This document shows, piece after piece, positions 36,157 to 44,251 of a stretch of DNA of 64,000 nt. Source of the stretch: Methylobacterium sp. WL1 (lineage in GTDB: Bacteria > Pseudomonadota > Alphaproteobacteria > Rhizobiales > Beijerinckiaceae); contig NZ_CP042823.1 in assembly GCF_008000895.1 (NCBI RefSeq), positions 5,044,501 to 5,108,500 of the forward strand. Reading direction: 5' to 3'. The notes under the pieces are model-generated. The model was not told the DNA's origin. It saw nothing but the letters and a program-made list of their open reading frames with translations, and did not search any database. The stretch's first letter is position 1. Each line of letters begins with the position of its first letter. A program made the position numbers and the translations under genes.

Positions 36157-36566
36157 CGGCCCTCCAGGGCATCGAGCACTCGACGCAGCGCCGCGGCATC
36201 GACGTCCCTGTCGACCTTGAGACGCCGACCGCCGCCGAGATCGATCTCAATGACGCCGCTCTTGCGCCGAGGCCGACGCAGCGGCGCTGGAGCACGCGGA
36301 TCATCCGACTGCTGGGTGGGAACAGGAAGTGACGGCTCCGGGGTGATCGCGACGGGCACGAAGACCGGGGCCTGCTCGTCCCCTCCCAAACGGCCTTCCC
36401 GAGCCTGACGACGCCACGTGAACAGCAGGCCCTGGGCGATCCCGTACCGGCGCGCCACCGAACACACCGACACGCCGGTCTCGAACGATGCTTCGACGAT
36501 CCGCACCTTGTCATCGAACGACCAGCGCCGCCGCCGTTCGGCGTTCTCCAGTAGCTCGCCCCGCAT
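36153..36566 (-). CDS. tnpA: IS66 accessory protein TnpA (Orf1)
   Basis: 137 residues. The N-terminal HTH (RRWSFDDKVRIVEASFETGV, SVARRYGIAQGLLFTWRRQA) and C-terminal IEIDLGGGRRLKVDRDVDA are typical of IS66 Orf1. Intact; translationally coupled to tnpB. Confidence 0.93.
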   Translation of the reverse strand: MRGELLENAERRRRWSFDDKVRIVEASFETGVSVCSVARRYGIAQGLLFTWRRQAREGRLGGDEQAPVFVPVAITPEPSLPVPTQQSDDPRAPAPLRRPRRKSGVIEIDLGGGRRLKVDRDVDAAALRRVLDALEGR

Positions 36567-36577
36567 CGTCCCGACCC

Positions 36578-36606
36578 GCTGACCTTAACGCCAGCATTAA
36601 GGTCAG
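36578..36606. repeat. Inverted repeat at the IS66/IS5 junction
   Basis: CTGACCTTAA and TTAAGGTCAG are perfect 10-bp arms separated by 8 bp (CGCCAGCA). The left arm is the IS66 right end; the right arm belongs to the adjoining IS5 fragment, so the repeat may simply reflect two abutting IS ends. Confidence 0.6.
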
Positions 36607-36876
36607 GCCTCACCGCTGAGTGCGATGCTCTCAACCGCGGCCTTCACCAGAGGCGTACGGCTCCACACACCCGCCGCCTGCCAGTCCCGCAGCCGCCGCC
36701 AGCAACTCATGCGGGAGCCGCAGCCCATCTCGGCCGGCAGCATCCCCCACGGCAGGCCTAAGCGCAGCACGAACAGGATATCCGTCAGTGCGGCCCGGTT
36801 CTCGATTGGAGGACGCCCGCCCTTCGGACGGGGCCGAGGCGGTGGCGGGAGCAAAACGATCTCATCTTAGAGATCG
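36590..36876 (-). mobile_element. IS5-family remnant
   Basis: Contains an N-terminal transposase fragment (36603-36854, minus; see separate entry) and an end-like inverted repeat CGATCTC / GAGATCG at 36857-36876. The body of the element and its DDE core are absent. Confidence 0.65.
36603..36854 (-). pseudogene. IS5-family transposase, N-terminal fragment
   Basis: 83 codons: PKGGRPPIENRAALTDILFV, LPWGMLPAEMGCGSRMSCWR and RLRDWQAAGVW are the standard start of IS5/IS1031-type transposases (DUF4096 region). After AAGVW the sequence diverges and stops, against a normal length of over 250 residues. Internal deletion of the element is the likely cause. Confidence 0.8.
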
Positions 36877-36960
36877 CCGGGGATAAGAAGTCTAACCATG
36901 CCAAATCAACGCTAAAAACCTCAATAATTGCCGTTTTATTAGGCAACAAAAGCCGTCCAA

Positions 36961-36989
36961 TTCCAGCGAAGCCATTCCATTATGCAAGC
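36961..36989 (+). repeat. Dispersed repeat C, copy 1
   Basis: A 29-bp stretch beginning TTCCAGCGAAGCC and ending TATGCAAGC matches 45630-45658 at 26 of 29 positions. Both are intergenic. The surrounding 200 bp here (36877-37082) is A+T-rich and shows no gene. Confidence 0.6.
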
Positions 36990-37082
36990 TATATTGTAAC
37001 GAATTATCACCGCGCTGCCTACGTTGAACCTCTGGATGGGATCTTGGCCACGAGTGCTGCTCACGATTGTCAGAGTAGCGGT

Positions 37083-37970
37083 TTACCCTTGCTCGCTATC
37101 GGCGCGTTCGTACGACGTGAAGCCGAGTACCAGCTCAGACAACTCTGGCGTCCGAAGATAGCCATAGGATTTGTGCGGGTTCGCTGACCCGTTCGGGCGC
37201 AGGTAGGCGTTCACCACCGCCATGTCCGTCACGCCAACACCGCGGTCGCTGGGCACGAAGGTGTCCGAGAGTTCACCGGCCACCGCGGCGAGGTCGCGAT
37301 TGTCGGCCATGTTCGTCCAGCGATCCACGTTGTTGGGGACCCGAGCCTCACCGTTCTCCTCTCCGATCTTCGCCCTCACCTCCGCGAGTCCGAGGGGTGA
37401 GCCCAACGTCACGAGATGCTCGACTCGCACCGATGGCGCCTCGCGTTCGAGCATGCGTAAGGCGTCGTATGCGATGATTGAACCCATCGAGTGCGCGACC
37501 AAGAGCGTGCGTCTCCCGGCATGCTGTTCGAGCACAACGATGAGCCGACGCCGGACCTGTCGGGCGAACGGAGTCTCGGAATGGTAGTGCCACAGGTCGT
37601 CGAAGCGATGTTCGAGGATCGCGTCGTCGATTGGCGTCGCTCCCGTCGCCGTATGGAGTGCGGCCAAGCCGCGGTAGACCTTACCGACGATACCGTCGTT
37701 CAAGCTCGCGTCAGATCCCGGCTCAAGGCGTGGGAATGGTCCGGACTCCTCGTCGGGTCGGTAAGGCTCGTCGTTGGCGTCGCCGAGGAGCGGGTAGTCG
37801 TAGCGTAGATCAGCCCAGTACACGAACTCGAACGGGAATTCTCCGCCATCCTGGCCGCAATTCCGTAGTAAACCCTCAGCGACAGCCGCTCTCCACCACC
37901 GCCACTTCTCATCATGCGGGGGCTTGTTCTCAAGGCCATGGATGCCGACGACTATGCCTGCAGCGTCCAA
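37083..37970 (-). CDS. Alpha/beta-hydrolase (lipase/esterase-like), possibly TTG start
   Basis: 295 residues. The nucleophile elbow is LLVAHSMGSIIAYDAL (G/A-x-S-x-G type, Ser near 160) preceded by a strand, with a possible acid in VTDMAVVNAYL and a His in NPHKSYGYLR. IVVGIHGLENKP at the start resembles the oxyanion HG motif. It looks like the PGAP1/serine-esterase type found in bacterial operons without fixed partners. The frame begins with TTG 37970; no ATG precedes the first strand, so TTG is accepted. It stands alone, with no operon partner. Confidence 0.75.
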   Translation of the reverse strand: MDAAGIVVGIHGLENKPPHDEKWRWWRAAVAEGLLRNCGQDGGEFPFEFVYWADLRYDYPLLGDANDEPYRPDEESGPFPRLEPGSDASLNDGIVGKVYRGLAALHTATGATPIDDAILEHRFDDLWHYHSETPFARQVRRRLIVVLEQHAGRRTLLVAHSMGSIIAYDALRMLEREAPSVRVEHLVTLGSPLGLAEVRAKIGEENGEARVPNNVDRWTNMADNRDLAAVAGELSDTFVPSDRGVGVTDMAVVNAYLRPNGSANPHKSYGYLRTPELSELVLGFTSYERADSEQG

Positions 37971-38184
37971 TTTTCATGCCCCGTCGGATCGTGGTGAAAT
38001 CCCGGTTCTGCATACATGCTGGGGCAATCGCCAGATCAAGCGCCGGCTGACGACCCCGGCGTTGTGTATCATAGCCGCTGCCCACCCCAAACTTCGATTT
38101 GAGTGCGAGGTAGGAAGACGATTTCAGTATGAGTAGCGGCGGGGCAGGCACACCGTCGCCTCGCCGCTTTCGTCCAGGGCGATA

Positions 38185-39138
38185 TCAGAGCGGCTTGCGC
38201 GGATCGGTCCCAGTGGTGCTTCCAGTCGTACCCGTGCGGCTGGTGTTACCGCGCTCGTCCGTGACCTCGACCTCGGTATGGCGGACCGTGTCCGACACCG
38301 TCTCGACCCGGTCAGCGGCCTGCTTGCGGATCCCGACCTCTTCGACCACCCGGGCCTCCTTCGACACCACCGCCTGCTCGCGCATCTCGGTAGCCTCGAT
38401 CGTCTTCTCGGCGAACAACGCCTCATCGACTGGGGTCGGCGCGCGATCGACGGCGCGGCGGTCGACGTGCACGGTCTCGTCGCGCAGGGTTACGTCCTCG
38501 CTCACTGTATTCTCGACGGCGTAGGAGCGCACCCGCACGCGACCGCTGTCGGCCACGCGCTTGCCGACGTTCAAGCGCTCCTCGACCACCGGGATATACT
38601 CGGTATCACCCGCCGTACCCGCGACCGTCTCGCGGTTTGCCATGCCATCGCGCCCACCGGCCGCGAACGCCGCCGTGCCGCCCGTCGCCGGAATGCCGCC
38701 GGCTACCTCGGCCGTGGTCGGGTTGCGCAGCGCACCGGTGGTCGCCGTCGCGCCCGCTGCCGTCTCACCAGTGTAGCCGCTCCAGCCCTCCTTGCGCCAC
38801 GTCGCCTCGCGCTCGTCGAGATCGACTGAGCCGTGCTGCTCCAGGATATCGTAGGCGGTCTCGATCTGCGCCTGTTCGACTGTGGCGGTTAGCATCGTGC
38901 CGCCGCGGCTCAATCCTTCCTGGTAAGTATGCCGATCCTCCTCCGGCATGAACATGTCTTTCAACGACCCCCAGAAGCTTTCGTCGCGCGCCGGTGCGGT
39001 CGCGATACGGCTCGTGCCGGTCCGATTGCCCGGCACGAGCCGTATCGCGGATTGCGGGATCCCGGCGGCGACCAGCTTGGCCTGCGCGGCCTCGGCTTGG
39101 CTCAGCACGTCGTACAATGCAGTGATGGTCTGGCTCAT
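38185..39138 (-). CDS. DUF2382 (YsnF/AvaK) domain stress protein with N-terminal GsiB/17M-like region
   Basis: 317 residues. N-terminal region (about 1-110, ITALYDVLSQAEAAQAKLVA; DILEQHGSVDLDEREATWRK) resembles general stress protein 17M-like domains. A Gly/Thr-rich linker (115-170) leads to the DUF2382 domain (about 178-290: YIPVVEERLNVGKRVADSGR, VRSYAVENTVSEDVTLRDET, EVGIRKQA). Function of DUF2382 is not established; such proteins are induced by stress. Its start overlaps the upstream DUF2382 gene by 4 bp. Codons 30-46 contain a 20-bp perfect inverted repeat. Confidence 0.88.
   Translation of the reverse strand: MSQTITALYDVLSQAEAAQAKLVAAGIPQSAIRLVPGNRTGTSRIATAPARDESFWGSLKDMFMPEEDRHTYQEGLSRGGTMLTATVEQAQIETAYDILEQHGSVDLDEREATWRKEGWSGYTGETAAGATATTGALRNPTTAEVAGGIPATGGTAAFAAGGRDGMANRETVAGTAGDTEYIPVVEERLNVGKRVADSGRVRVRSYAVENTVSEDVTLRDETVHVDRRAVDRAPTPVDEALFAEKTIEATEMREQAVVSKEARVVEEVGIRKQAADRVETVSDTVRHTEVEVTDERGNTSRTGTTGSTTGTDPRKPL
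39001..39049. repeat. 20-bp perfect inverted repeat inside a coding sequence
   Basis: Arms CGCGATACGGCTCGTGCCGG (39001-39020) and its exact reverse complement (39030-39049) flank a 9-base loop. It lies 90-138 bases into the DUF2382 gene at 38185, so its mRNA should fold into a very stable hairpin. Confidence 0.95.
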
Positions 39139-39641
39139 GATTTCGTCTCCTCGGCAGGTTGTGGGATGCTCTGCTGCGTGACGTGCCCATCCGGGGACAC
39201 GCGTTCGACCACGGCGTGCTGCCTGCGCAGCGTCACCGGCACCTCGACCTCCTCACCCGCCGTGGTCCGGCGGATGTGCACCTCCTCCTTGAGGACGAGG
39301 CGCTTCTCGACGACGAGGATTTCTTCCAGGACCGGGATGATCGTCACCCCACCCTCCTCACGGACCACCGGGGGCACCTCGCCCTCGGACAGCGTCCGGT
39401 TGATGGCCACTCGGGTGACCCCAACCATGTCGCTGTGCAGGGTCTCGCGCAGGATTTGGTCGGTGGTCTCGGTCCGGGTCGAGACCCGCATTCGCCCGGT
39501 CTCCACCGCCCGCTTGTCGATGCGGGCGGTCTCGGCGATCAGCGGGAGCGTTACGGTCTCGCCGACGGCGATCTCCGCCGCGTGTTCGCCCAGCATCCCT
39601 AGGAGGTGCGGTTCGGTGGCGGCGGGATCGCTCATGGTCAC
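39135..39641 (-). CDS. DUF2382 (YsnF/AvaK) domain protein, short form
   Basis: 168 residues from GTG 39641, which overlaps the upstream stop (GTGA); ATG 39635 is the alternative start. Nearly the whole chain is the DUF2382 domain: TVTLPLIAETARIDKRAVET, MRVSTRTETTDQILRETLHS, VTIIPVLEEILVVEKRLVLK, EEVHIRRT. It is the middle gene of a three-gene overlapping operon (membrane protein, short DUF2382, long DUF2382). Stress protection is suspected from the family; mechanism unknown. Confidence 0.87.
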   Translation of the reverse strand: MTMSDPAATEPHLLGMLGEHAAEIAVGETVTLPLIAETARIDKRAVETGRMRVSTRTETTDQILRETLHSDMVGVTRVAINRTLSEGEVPPVVREEGGVTIIPVLEEILVVEKRLVLKEEVHIRRTTAGEEVEVPVTLRRQHAVVERVSPDGHVTQQSIPQPAEETKS

Positions 39642-40594
39642 ACCCGACGCTGGGTCGTGGTGGTCATCGCGGCGCGGCTCACGACTGGGTCGACGGCGGC
39701 GCCACGACCCGCGAAGAAGGCCGACAGCGCTCCCAGGATCAGCGCCAAGGCACCGTAGAGCGCCCCCTGTGCGCCGACACGGGCGGCGGCATCGGCCGCC
39801 TGCTTAGCCTGCTCCTTGGTCTTCGCGACCGTGTCGTTGAACTGCTGCACGTACTGGGCGACCTGGGTCCGGGCCTGATCGACCGGGATGTTCTGCGCCT
39901 TGGCGAGAGCCTGGGCAGCCTTCTCCTGCGCATTCTTCTGCTGGGCGGCGTCGCCGGTCACCGCCGCACGCATCGCGCTGACGGCGGCGTTCTTCAGGGC
40001 CTCCGGATCATTGCCGGTGCCATTGCGGACCTGGCTCTCGATGTTCGAGAACGGGTTATCCATGCCTGGCAGCGACGGGGCGGCGGCCTGTGCAGCGGTC
40101 TTCACCGAGCCGCCGATCAGGTTGCCGGCACCACCGAGCGTGCTCGACACCGCGCTCGACGCGCCGCTGATGACGCCGCCGACCGCCGAGGACAGCAGGT
40201 ACACGACGACCAGCGTCGAGACCGCCCAGGCGATCAGCCCGTGGTAGGCGGTGGTGGTGTTGGCCGGCCTGCCCGAAAGGCGCCCGGCGAGCCAACCGCC
40301 CGCGGTGGAGGCGAGGATGCCGGAGATCACGAACCAGATCCCAGCGCTCGAGGATAGGCTTCCCGCGGTCGGGGTGCCGTTGCCGGCCGGGTCGACGGTC
40401 GAGAGCCCGATGCCCAGCCCGACCATGTTCAAGATGACCTGGGCGACCAGCGCGATCACAGCACCGGCGAACACCGCGCCCCAGGAGATGGAGTGCACCG
40501 CCATCGTGCGCATGTCCTCCGCGGGGGTGACCGGGCTGGCAGTGGGGAGATCGCGGTCGTAGGCCGGACGGGTGGTGTCGGGTGTCAACGCCAT
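39638..40594 (-). CDS. PhnA-like membrane protein of the DUF2382 operon
   Basis: 318 residues from ATG 40594. TAEDMRTMAVHSISWGAVFA and IALVAQVILNMVGLGIGL form the first membrane segment, followed by ISGILASTAGGWLAGRLSG and AWAVSTLVVVYLLSSAVGG, then a long Ala/Gln-rich soluble helical region (about 180-280: KNAQEKAAQALAKAQNIPVD) and a final membrane segment (ALYGALALILGALSAFFAG). Relatives are often annotated PhnA-like in alphaproteobacteria, without real phosphonate function. It heads the operon with the two DUF2382 genes; stops and starts overlap by 4 bp. Confidence 0.82.
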   Translation of the reverse strand: MALTPDTTRPAYDRDLPTASPVTPAEDMRTMAVHSISWGAVFAGAVIALVAQVILNMVGLGIGLSTVDPAGNGTPTAGSLSSSAGIWFVISGILASTAGGWLAGRLSGRPANTTTAYHGLIAWAVSTLVVVYLLSSAVGGVISGASSAVSSTLGGAGNLIGGSVKTAAQAAAPSLPGMDNPFSNIESQVRNGTGNDPEALKNAAVSAMRAAVTGDAAQQKNAQEKAAQALAKAQNIPVDQARTQVAQYVQQFNDTVAKTKEQAKQAADAAARVGAQGALYGALALILGALSAFFAGRGAAVDPVVSRAAMTTTTQRRV

Positions 40595-40782
40595 GCTCAG
40601 TACTCTCAGTTCAGTGTGGTTCGATCTTCGGCCGGGAGCGGCGGAAGTGGGTTTGTCTGGCGTCGGAGCACCTGACGACGGCCAACCAGGCCATGGTCGC
40701 GCCACAGCATAATCGTCTGCAGGATCATCGAGGGCGTGCAGAAGCTGCGGCTGCGGCCCATGTGTCCGCACGCGCCCCAGCA

Positions 40783-40965
40783 TCACATGCGGGTCGAGCG
40801 CTTTGGCCTCGGCTTGGTGTTCGACGACGTGTGTGCGACTTCGAGGGCAGCGATCTCGGCGGCGGCTTCCGCCTGGATCGCGTGGTCGCCCTCGATGATG
40901 CCGATGGCTTCCTTGATCAGCGCCCGAATATGATCGGGCGATAGCACCTTCCGACGCCCGGCCAC
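40783..40965 (-). CDS. Small protein of unknown function
   Basis: 60 residues from GTG 40965 with a strong GAGGAGA seven bases upstream. MAGRRKVLSPDHIRALIKEA starts with a basic segment followed by an amphipathic helix (IGIIEGDHAIQAEAAAEIAA) and a basic tail. Not recognised. It lies between the PhnA-like gene and the PAS-LuxR gene, all on the minus strand. The good ribosome site and helix-like composition are the only support. Confidence 0.5.
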   Translation of the reverse strand: MAGRRKVLSPDHIRALIKEAIGIIEGDHAIQAEAAAEIAALEVAHTSSNTKPRPKRSTRM

Positions 40966-41127
40966 GCGGATCTCCTCGTATCAACCCATCCGGATGATCT
41001 TCCGAGATGCTCGCGTGAGCAGAGCTACCACTGCGTAATCAGATAATCTACTTGAAGTTCCGACGATTTACATAAAGTACGATTGCACTAAATGGACTTG
41101 GTAGTTCTGTCACGGTTTTCATCGATT

Positions 41128-42612
41128 TTAGCGTCGGTGCCGCGTGTTCGGCCCGATCCCGCGCTCCTGCGCCCACACCACCACCGCGCTGCGGCGGTTG
41201 ACCCCGAGCTTGCGGTACAGCCCGGAGACGTGATTGCGCACCGTGTTCGGCGACAGCTTCAGTTCGGCACCGATCTCCCGATCGGTGGCGCCCTGGCAGA
41301 TCCGCGTGAGCATGTCCTGCTCGCGGATCGTCAGGTTCTCGACTCCGAGCGATGGCCGGGCAGAGCGTGACGGTTGACGCAGGGTCGCCAACTTGTCGAT
41401 CACCCCGTGGCTGAACCACGATGCGTCCGCCATCACCGCCTCGATGGCGGTGATCAGTTCGCGCTCCGAGCGCTTGCGGGCGGTGATGTCCTGCACGACG
41501 CACAGGACGCAGGCCTCATCGTTGATGCTCACCCGCTCGGCCGAGACGAGGCAGTCGATCTCGGTGCCAGCCGCATCCTGCAGCGTGGCCTCGAAGCCAC
41601 GAACGCTGCCGAGCCGTCTCAAATCCCGGGAGAATTTGCGCTGCTCGACGCGGTCAACCCAGAGCGCGAGGTCGGCGAGCGACTGGCCACCCGCGGCCTC
41701 AGGGGCGTGCCCGAAGGTGGTGACGAAGGCTTGGTTGACGCTGGTGATCTCCAACCCGTCCGCGTCCATCAACGCGCTCGGCACCGGTGACAGGTCGAAC
41801 GCCTTGGCGAAGCGCTCCTCGCTGTGGCGCAGGGCCATCTCGGCCTTCCGGCGATCCTCCAGGTCGGCGAAGGTGAACAGCATGCACGGCTCGACGCCGC
41901 CCGGACCTGGCATCTCGATCGCGTGCCCGGCCACGATCACGTAGCGGCCCTTCCCACAAGGCGTTGCGAGCTGAGCCTCCATCTGCGGGATGGTGCGGCC
42001 TGCGTGCAGGCGATGGATCGCCAGCTCGCGCCGCTCGGCTTGGCGTAGCAGGTCGATCTCGCAGAAGCTCCGGCCGAGCACATCGTCGCGATGGTACCCG
42101 GTGAGGTCGAGAAAGCCGTGGTTGACCCGGACGAAGCGCAGGTCGGCGATCCGGCAGATGATCGCCGGGGCCGGGTTGGCGTTGAACATCCGCTCGAACC
42201 GGGCCTCGGCCTGGTAGCGCTCGCTCACGTCCTGCATCACCAGGGCGAGGCCACTCGGCGTGCCATCCGTGTCGATGGTCACCAGGCTACGGATGCGATG
42301 CATCCACCTGTGTGTGGGATCCCGCTTTGGGACCAACTCGACCACGACGTCGCGGAACACCTCGCCGGCGAGCACCCGGTCGAGGGGATGCTGCAGCGGG
42401 CCGATCTCCCGATGATTGCGGTAGTGCAGCGTGAAGTTCGCGCGGTACTCGGACACGGTGGCGCCGAGATCGCCGACGTCGGCAACTCCATGCATCATCA
42501 CGGCGGCGGTGTTCGCGTAGGCGATGGTCTGATCCGGCTCGATCAGGATCACGCCCTCGGACAGGCCAGCCACGATCTGCCGCATCTGTATGTGACGCGT
42601 TTCATCGACCAT
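41128..42612 (-). CDS. LuxR-family regulator with three PAS domains
   Basis: 494 residues. PAS domains at about 8-130 (IVAGLSEGVILIEPDQTIAY), 140-250 (RMFNANPAPAIICRIADLRF) and 265-385 (KAFDLSPVPSALMDADGLEI), with PAC-like ends (LALVMQDVSERYQ; VLCVVQDITARKR). C-terminal GerE-type HTH at about 425-485 (LTIREQDMLTRICQGATDRE, LKLSPNTVRNHVSGLYRKLG). Cytoplasmic, no membrane segment. It starts 109 bp from the divergent ferredoxin-reductase-P450 operon and is a natural candidate to control it in response to a PAS-detected signal. Confidence 0.92.
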   Translation of the reverse strand: MVDETRHIQMRQIVAGLSEGVILIEPDQTIAYANTAAVMMHGVADVGDLGATVSEYRANFTLHYRNHREIGPLQHPLDRVLAGEVFRDVVVELVPKRDPTHRWMHRIRSLVTIDTDGTPSGLALVMQDVSERYQAEARFERMFNANPAPAIICRIADLRFVRVNHGFLDLTGYHRDDVLGRSFCEIDLLRQAERRELAIHRLHAGRTIPQMEAQLATPCGKGRYVIVAGHAIEMPGPGGVEPCMLFTFADLEDRRKAEMALRHSEERFAKAFDLSPVPSALMDADGLEITSVNQAFVTTFGHAPEAAGGQSLADLALWVDRVEQRKFSRDLRRLGSVRGFEATLQDAAGTEIDCLVSAERVSINDEACVLCVVQDITARKRSERELITAIEAVMADASWFSHGVIDKLATLRQPSRSARPSLGVENLTIREQDMLTRICQGATDREIGAELKLSPNTVRNHVSGLYRKLGVNRRSAVVVWAQERGIGPNTRHRR

Positions 42613-42689
42613 CGGCGTCTCTCCTCGCGGAACGCCAACGTTCGAATGCAGGAAAAGCCCTTATATGAAGGGTCATTTAGGGAGAAAGC

Positions 42690-42714
42690 GGAACCGGTAC
42701 GGTGGGTCGTAGTT
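42690..42714 (+). promoter_or_regulatory. Possible EcfG-type general-stress promoter
   Basis: GGAAC (42690-42694), 17 bases, then GTT (42712-42714). The alphaproteobacterial EcfG consensus is GGAAC-N16/17-CGTT; the C before GTT is A here. The -10 ends only 8 bp before the ferredoxin ATG, which would make the transcript almost leaderless, a point against it. Confidence 0.3.
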
Positions 42715-42721
42715 GCCAAGC

Positions 42722-42967
42722 ATGTCCGCTCGTGCCCCGCAGCCCGGCCTTCGGGTGAGCGTCGACCTCAATCTGTGCCAGGCCTACGCTCAATGCTGCT
42801 ACGCAGCACCAAGTCATTTCCGCATCGAGGGGCACGAGGCGCTGCTCTACGATCCTGCTCCTACGACGCGCGCCCGCGCCGATATCGAGCAGGCGCGCGT
42901 CGCCTGTCCCGTGCAAGCGATCCGAGTCGAGGATCAGGGCCAGGGGAAAACATGCGATGGGACATAG
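42722..42967 (+). CDS. Ferredoxin of the P450-associated 3Fe-4S type
   Basis: 81 residues from ATG 42722. VSVDLNLCQAYAQCCYAAPS and ARVACPVQAIRVED give the three-cysteine pattern (C-x5-C and C-P) typical of ferredoxins that serve bacterial cytochromes P450, rather than four-cysteine clusters. It is followed with an 11-bp overlap by a ferredoxin reductase and then a P450, so it should shuttle electrons between them. Confidence 0.9.
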   Translation: MSARAPQPGLRVSVDLNLCQAYAQCCYAAPSHFRIEGHEALLYDPAPTTRARADIEQARVACPVQAIRVEDQGQGKTCDGT

Positions 42968-44231
42968 TCAGCCCGGCCGTGCGGTGGTGGTCGGTGCAGG
43001 CCTCGCGGCCCTACGCGGGGCCGAGGCGATGCGCGAAGCAGGTTTCTTGGGCTCGCTCACGATCATCGGCAAGGAGCCCTACCGTCCTTACGACCGGCCG
43101 CCACTCTCGAAGCACGTCCTGACCGGCGAGATCGCCCCGGATGCCACCACCTTGCCGAGCAGCCTCGGTGAAGACGTCGACTGGCATCTCGGCAGTCCGG
43201 CTGTGCGTCTGGATCGTACGGTCCGGATGGTTCACCTCGCGGATGGGACCGCACTGGCCTACGACCGTCTGCTGATCGCTACCGGAACCCGCGCCCGGCC
43301 CTGGCCGAACCCGCACGAGGGCAGGCTCGCCGGAGTCCACACCTTGCGTGGTCGGGACGACGCGGTCGCCCTGCGTAAGGCGCTCACTCGAGGCCCGAGG
43401 CGCGTGCTGGTGATCGGCGGTGGGCTGATCGGCTGTGAGGTGGCGAGCGCCTGTCGGCAACTCGGCCTGCCGGTGACCCTGGTGCAATTGGGCCCGGCGC
43501 CGCTCGCCCGCGCATTTGGTCGGTATCTCGGCGCAATCCTTGGTGCGATGCACGAGGTCCGCGGGGTCGACTTGCGTCTCGGAGCCGAGGTCGAGTGGTT
43601 GGAGGGGGCGGACGGCCGGCTCGTACGCGCGCACCTCGTCGATGGCACGACAATCGACGCCGACATAGCGGTGACCGCGCTCGGCGCCGTGCGCAACACC
43701 GAGTGGCTCGATGGATCCGGTCTGTCGTTCGACGCAGGCGGGGTCGACTGTGATGCAGACGGCTATGTCCTCGACGTGGATGGGCGACCCGACCCCGCGA
43801 TCGCGGCGGCAGGCGACGTCGCGCGCTTCCCACACCCGCTCTACGGCGGCCGCCGCATCGCTGTGGAGCACTGGGGTCATGCGGTTGCGCAGGGCGTGCA
43901 TGCCGGCCGTTTGCTCGCCGATGGCAAGCCTGGACAGGGCTACGCAGCGCTGCCGGCTTTCTGGTCCGGGCAAGCGGGTGTCACGATCAAGTCTGTTGGC
44001 CTCACGGATGGGGCGGATGCGATGACGATCGCGCACGGTGACCCGGCTACGGGTCGCTTCCTCGCCCTCTACGGCCGGGCCGGGCGGTGCATCGCTGCCG
44101 TATCGATCGATTGTGGGCGCTGGCTACCGGCTTACGCCGCACTCATCGCCGAGAGCGCGCCCTTCCCGCCCGCGGGTGCGGCCACCGACCGGTCCGGTGC
44201 GCTCGACATCCTCGCGCCGGGCTTCTCCTGA
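42957..44231 (+). CDS. FAD-dependent ferredoxin reductase (NAD(P)H)
   Basis: 424 residues. FAD-binding fingerprint AVVVGAGLAALRGAEAMREA, the PYDRPPLSKHVLTGE segment of rubredoxin/putidaredoxin-reductase-like proteins, an NAD(P)-binding motif RVLVIGGGLIGCEVASACRQ, and the second FAD motif IAAAGDVARFPHPLYGGRRI. A C-terminal reductase domain completes the normal length. It would feed electrons from NAD(P)H to the ferredoxin encoded just upstream. The P450 gene starts 20 bp after its stop. Confidence 0.94.
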   Translation: MGHSQPGRAVVVGAGLAALRGAEAMREAGFLGSLTIIGKEPYRPYDRPPLSKHVLTGEIAPDATTLPSSLGEDVDWHLGSPAVRLDRTVRMVHLADGTALAYDRLLIATGTRARPWPNPHEGRLAGVHTLRGRDDAVALRKALTRGPRRVLVIGGGLIGCEVASACRQLGLPVTLVQLGPAPLARAFGRYLGAILGAMHEVRGVDLRLGAEVEWLEGADGRLVRAHLVDGTTIDADIAVTALGAVRNTEWLDGSGLSFDAGGVDCDADGYVLDVDGRPDPAIAAAGDVARFPHPLYGGRRIAVEHWGHAVAQGVHAGRLLADGKPGQGYAALPAFWSGQAGVTIKSVGLTDGADAMTIAHGDPATGRFLALYGRAGRCIAAVSIDCGRWLPAYAALIAESAPFPPAGAATDRSGALDILAPGFS

Positions 44232-44251
44232 CGCCAGTTCGCGGACACGCC

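Larger units (their letters stand above)
34172..36589 (-). mobile_element. IS66-family element (tnpA-tnpB-tnpC), tnpC broken
   Basis: Imperfect terminal inverted repeats: GTGAAGGCCGCGGTCG at the left (34172) and, on the opposite strand, GTTAAGGTCAGCGGGTCG at the right (36589). The three standard IS66 genes lie between in the order tnpA, tnpB, tnpC on the minus strand. No clear 8-bp target duplication was found. The right end abuts an IS5-family remnant. Confidence 0.75.

Noticed and set aside
36900..36960. TTGCC/GGCAA stem as a terminator
   Set aside because: Only five base pairs with a nine-base loop and no following T-tract.
40582..40944. 120-codon plus-strand frame
   Set aside because: Antisense to the small minus-strand gene with a good ribosome site; no motif and poor composition.
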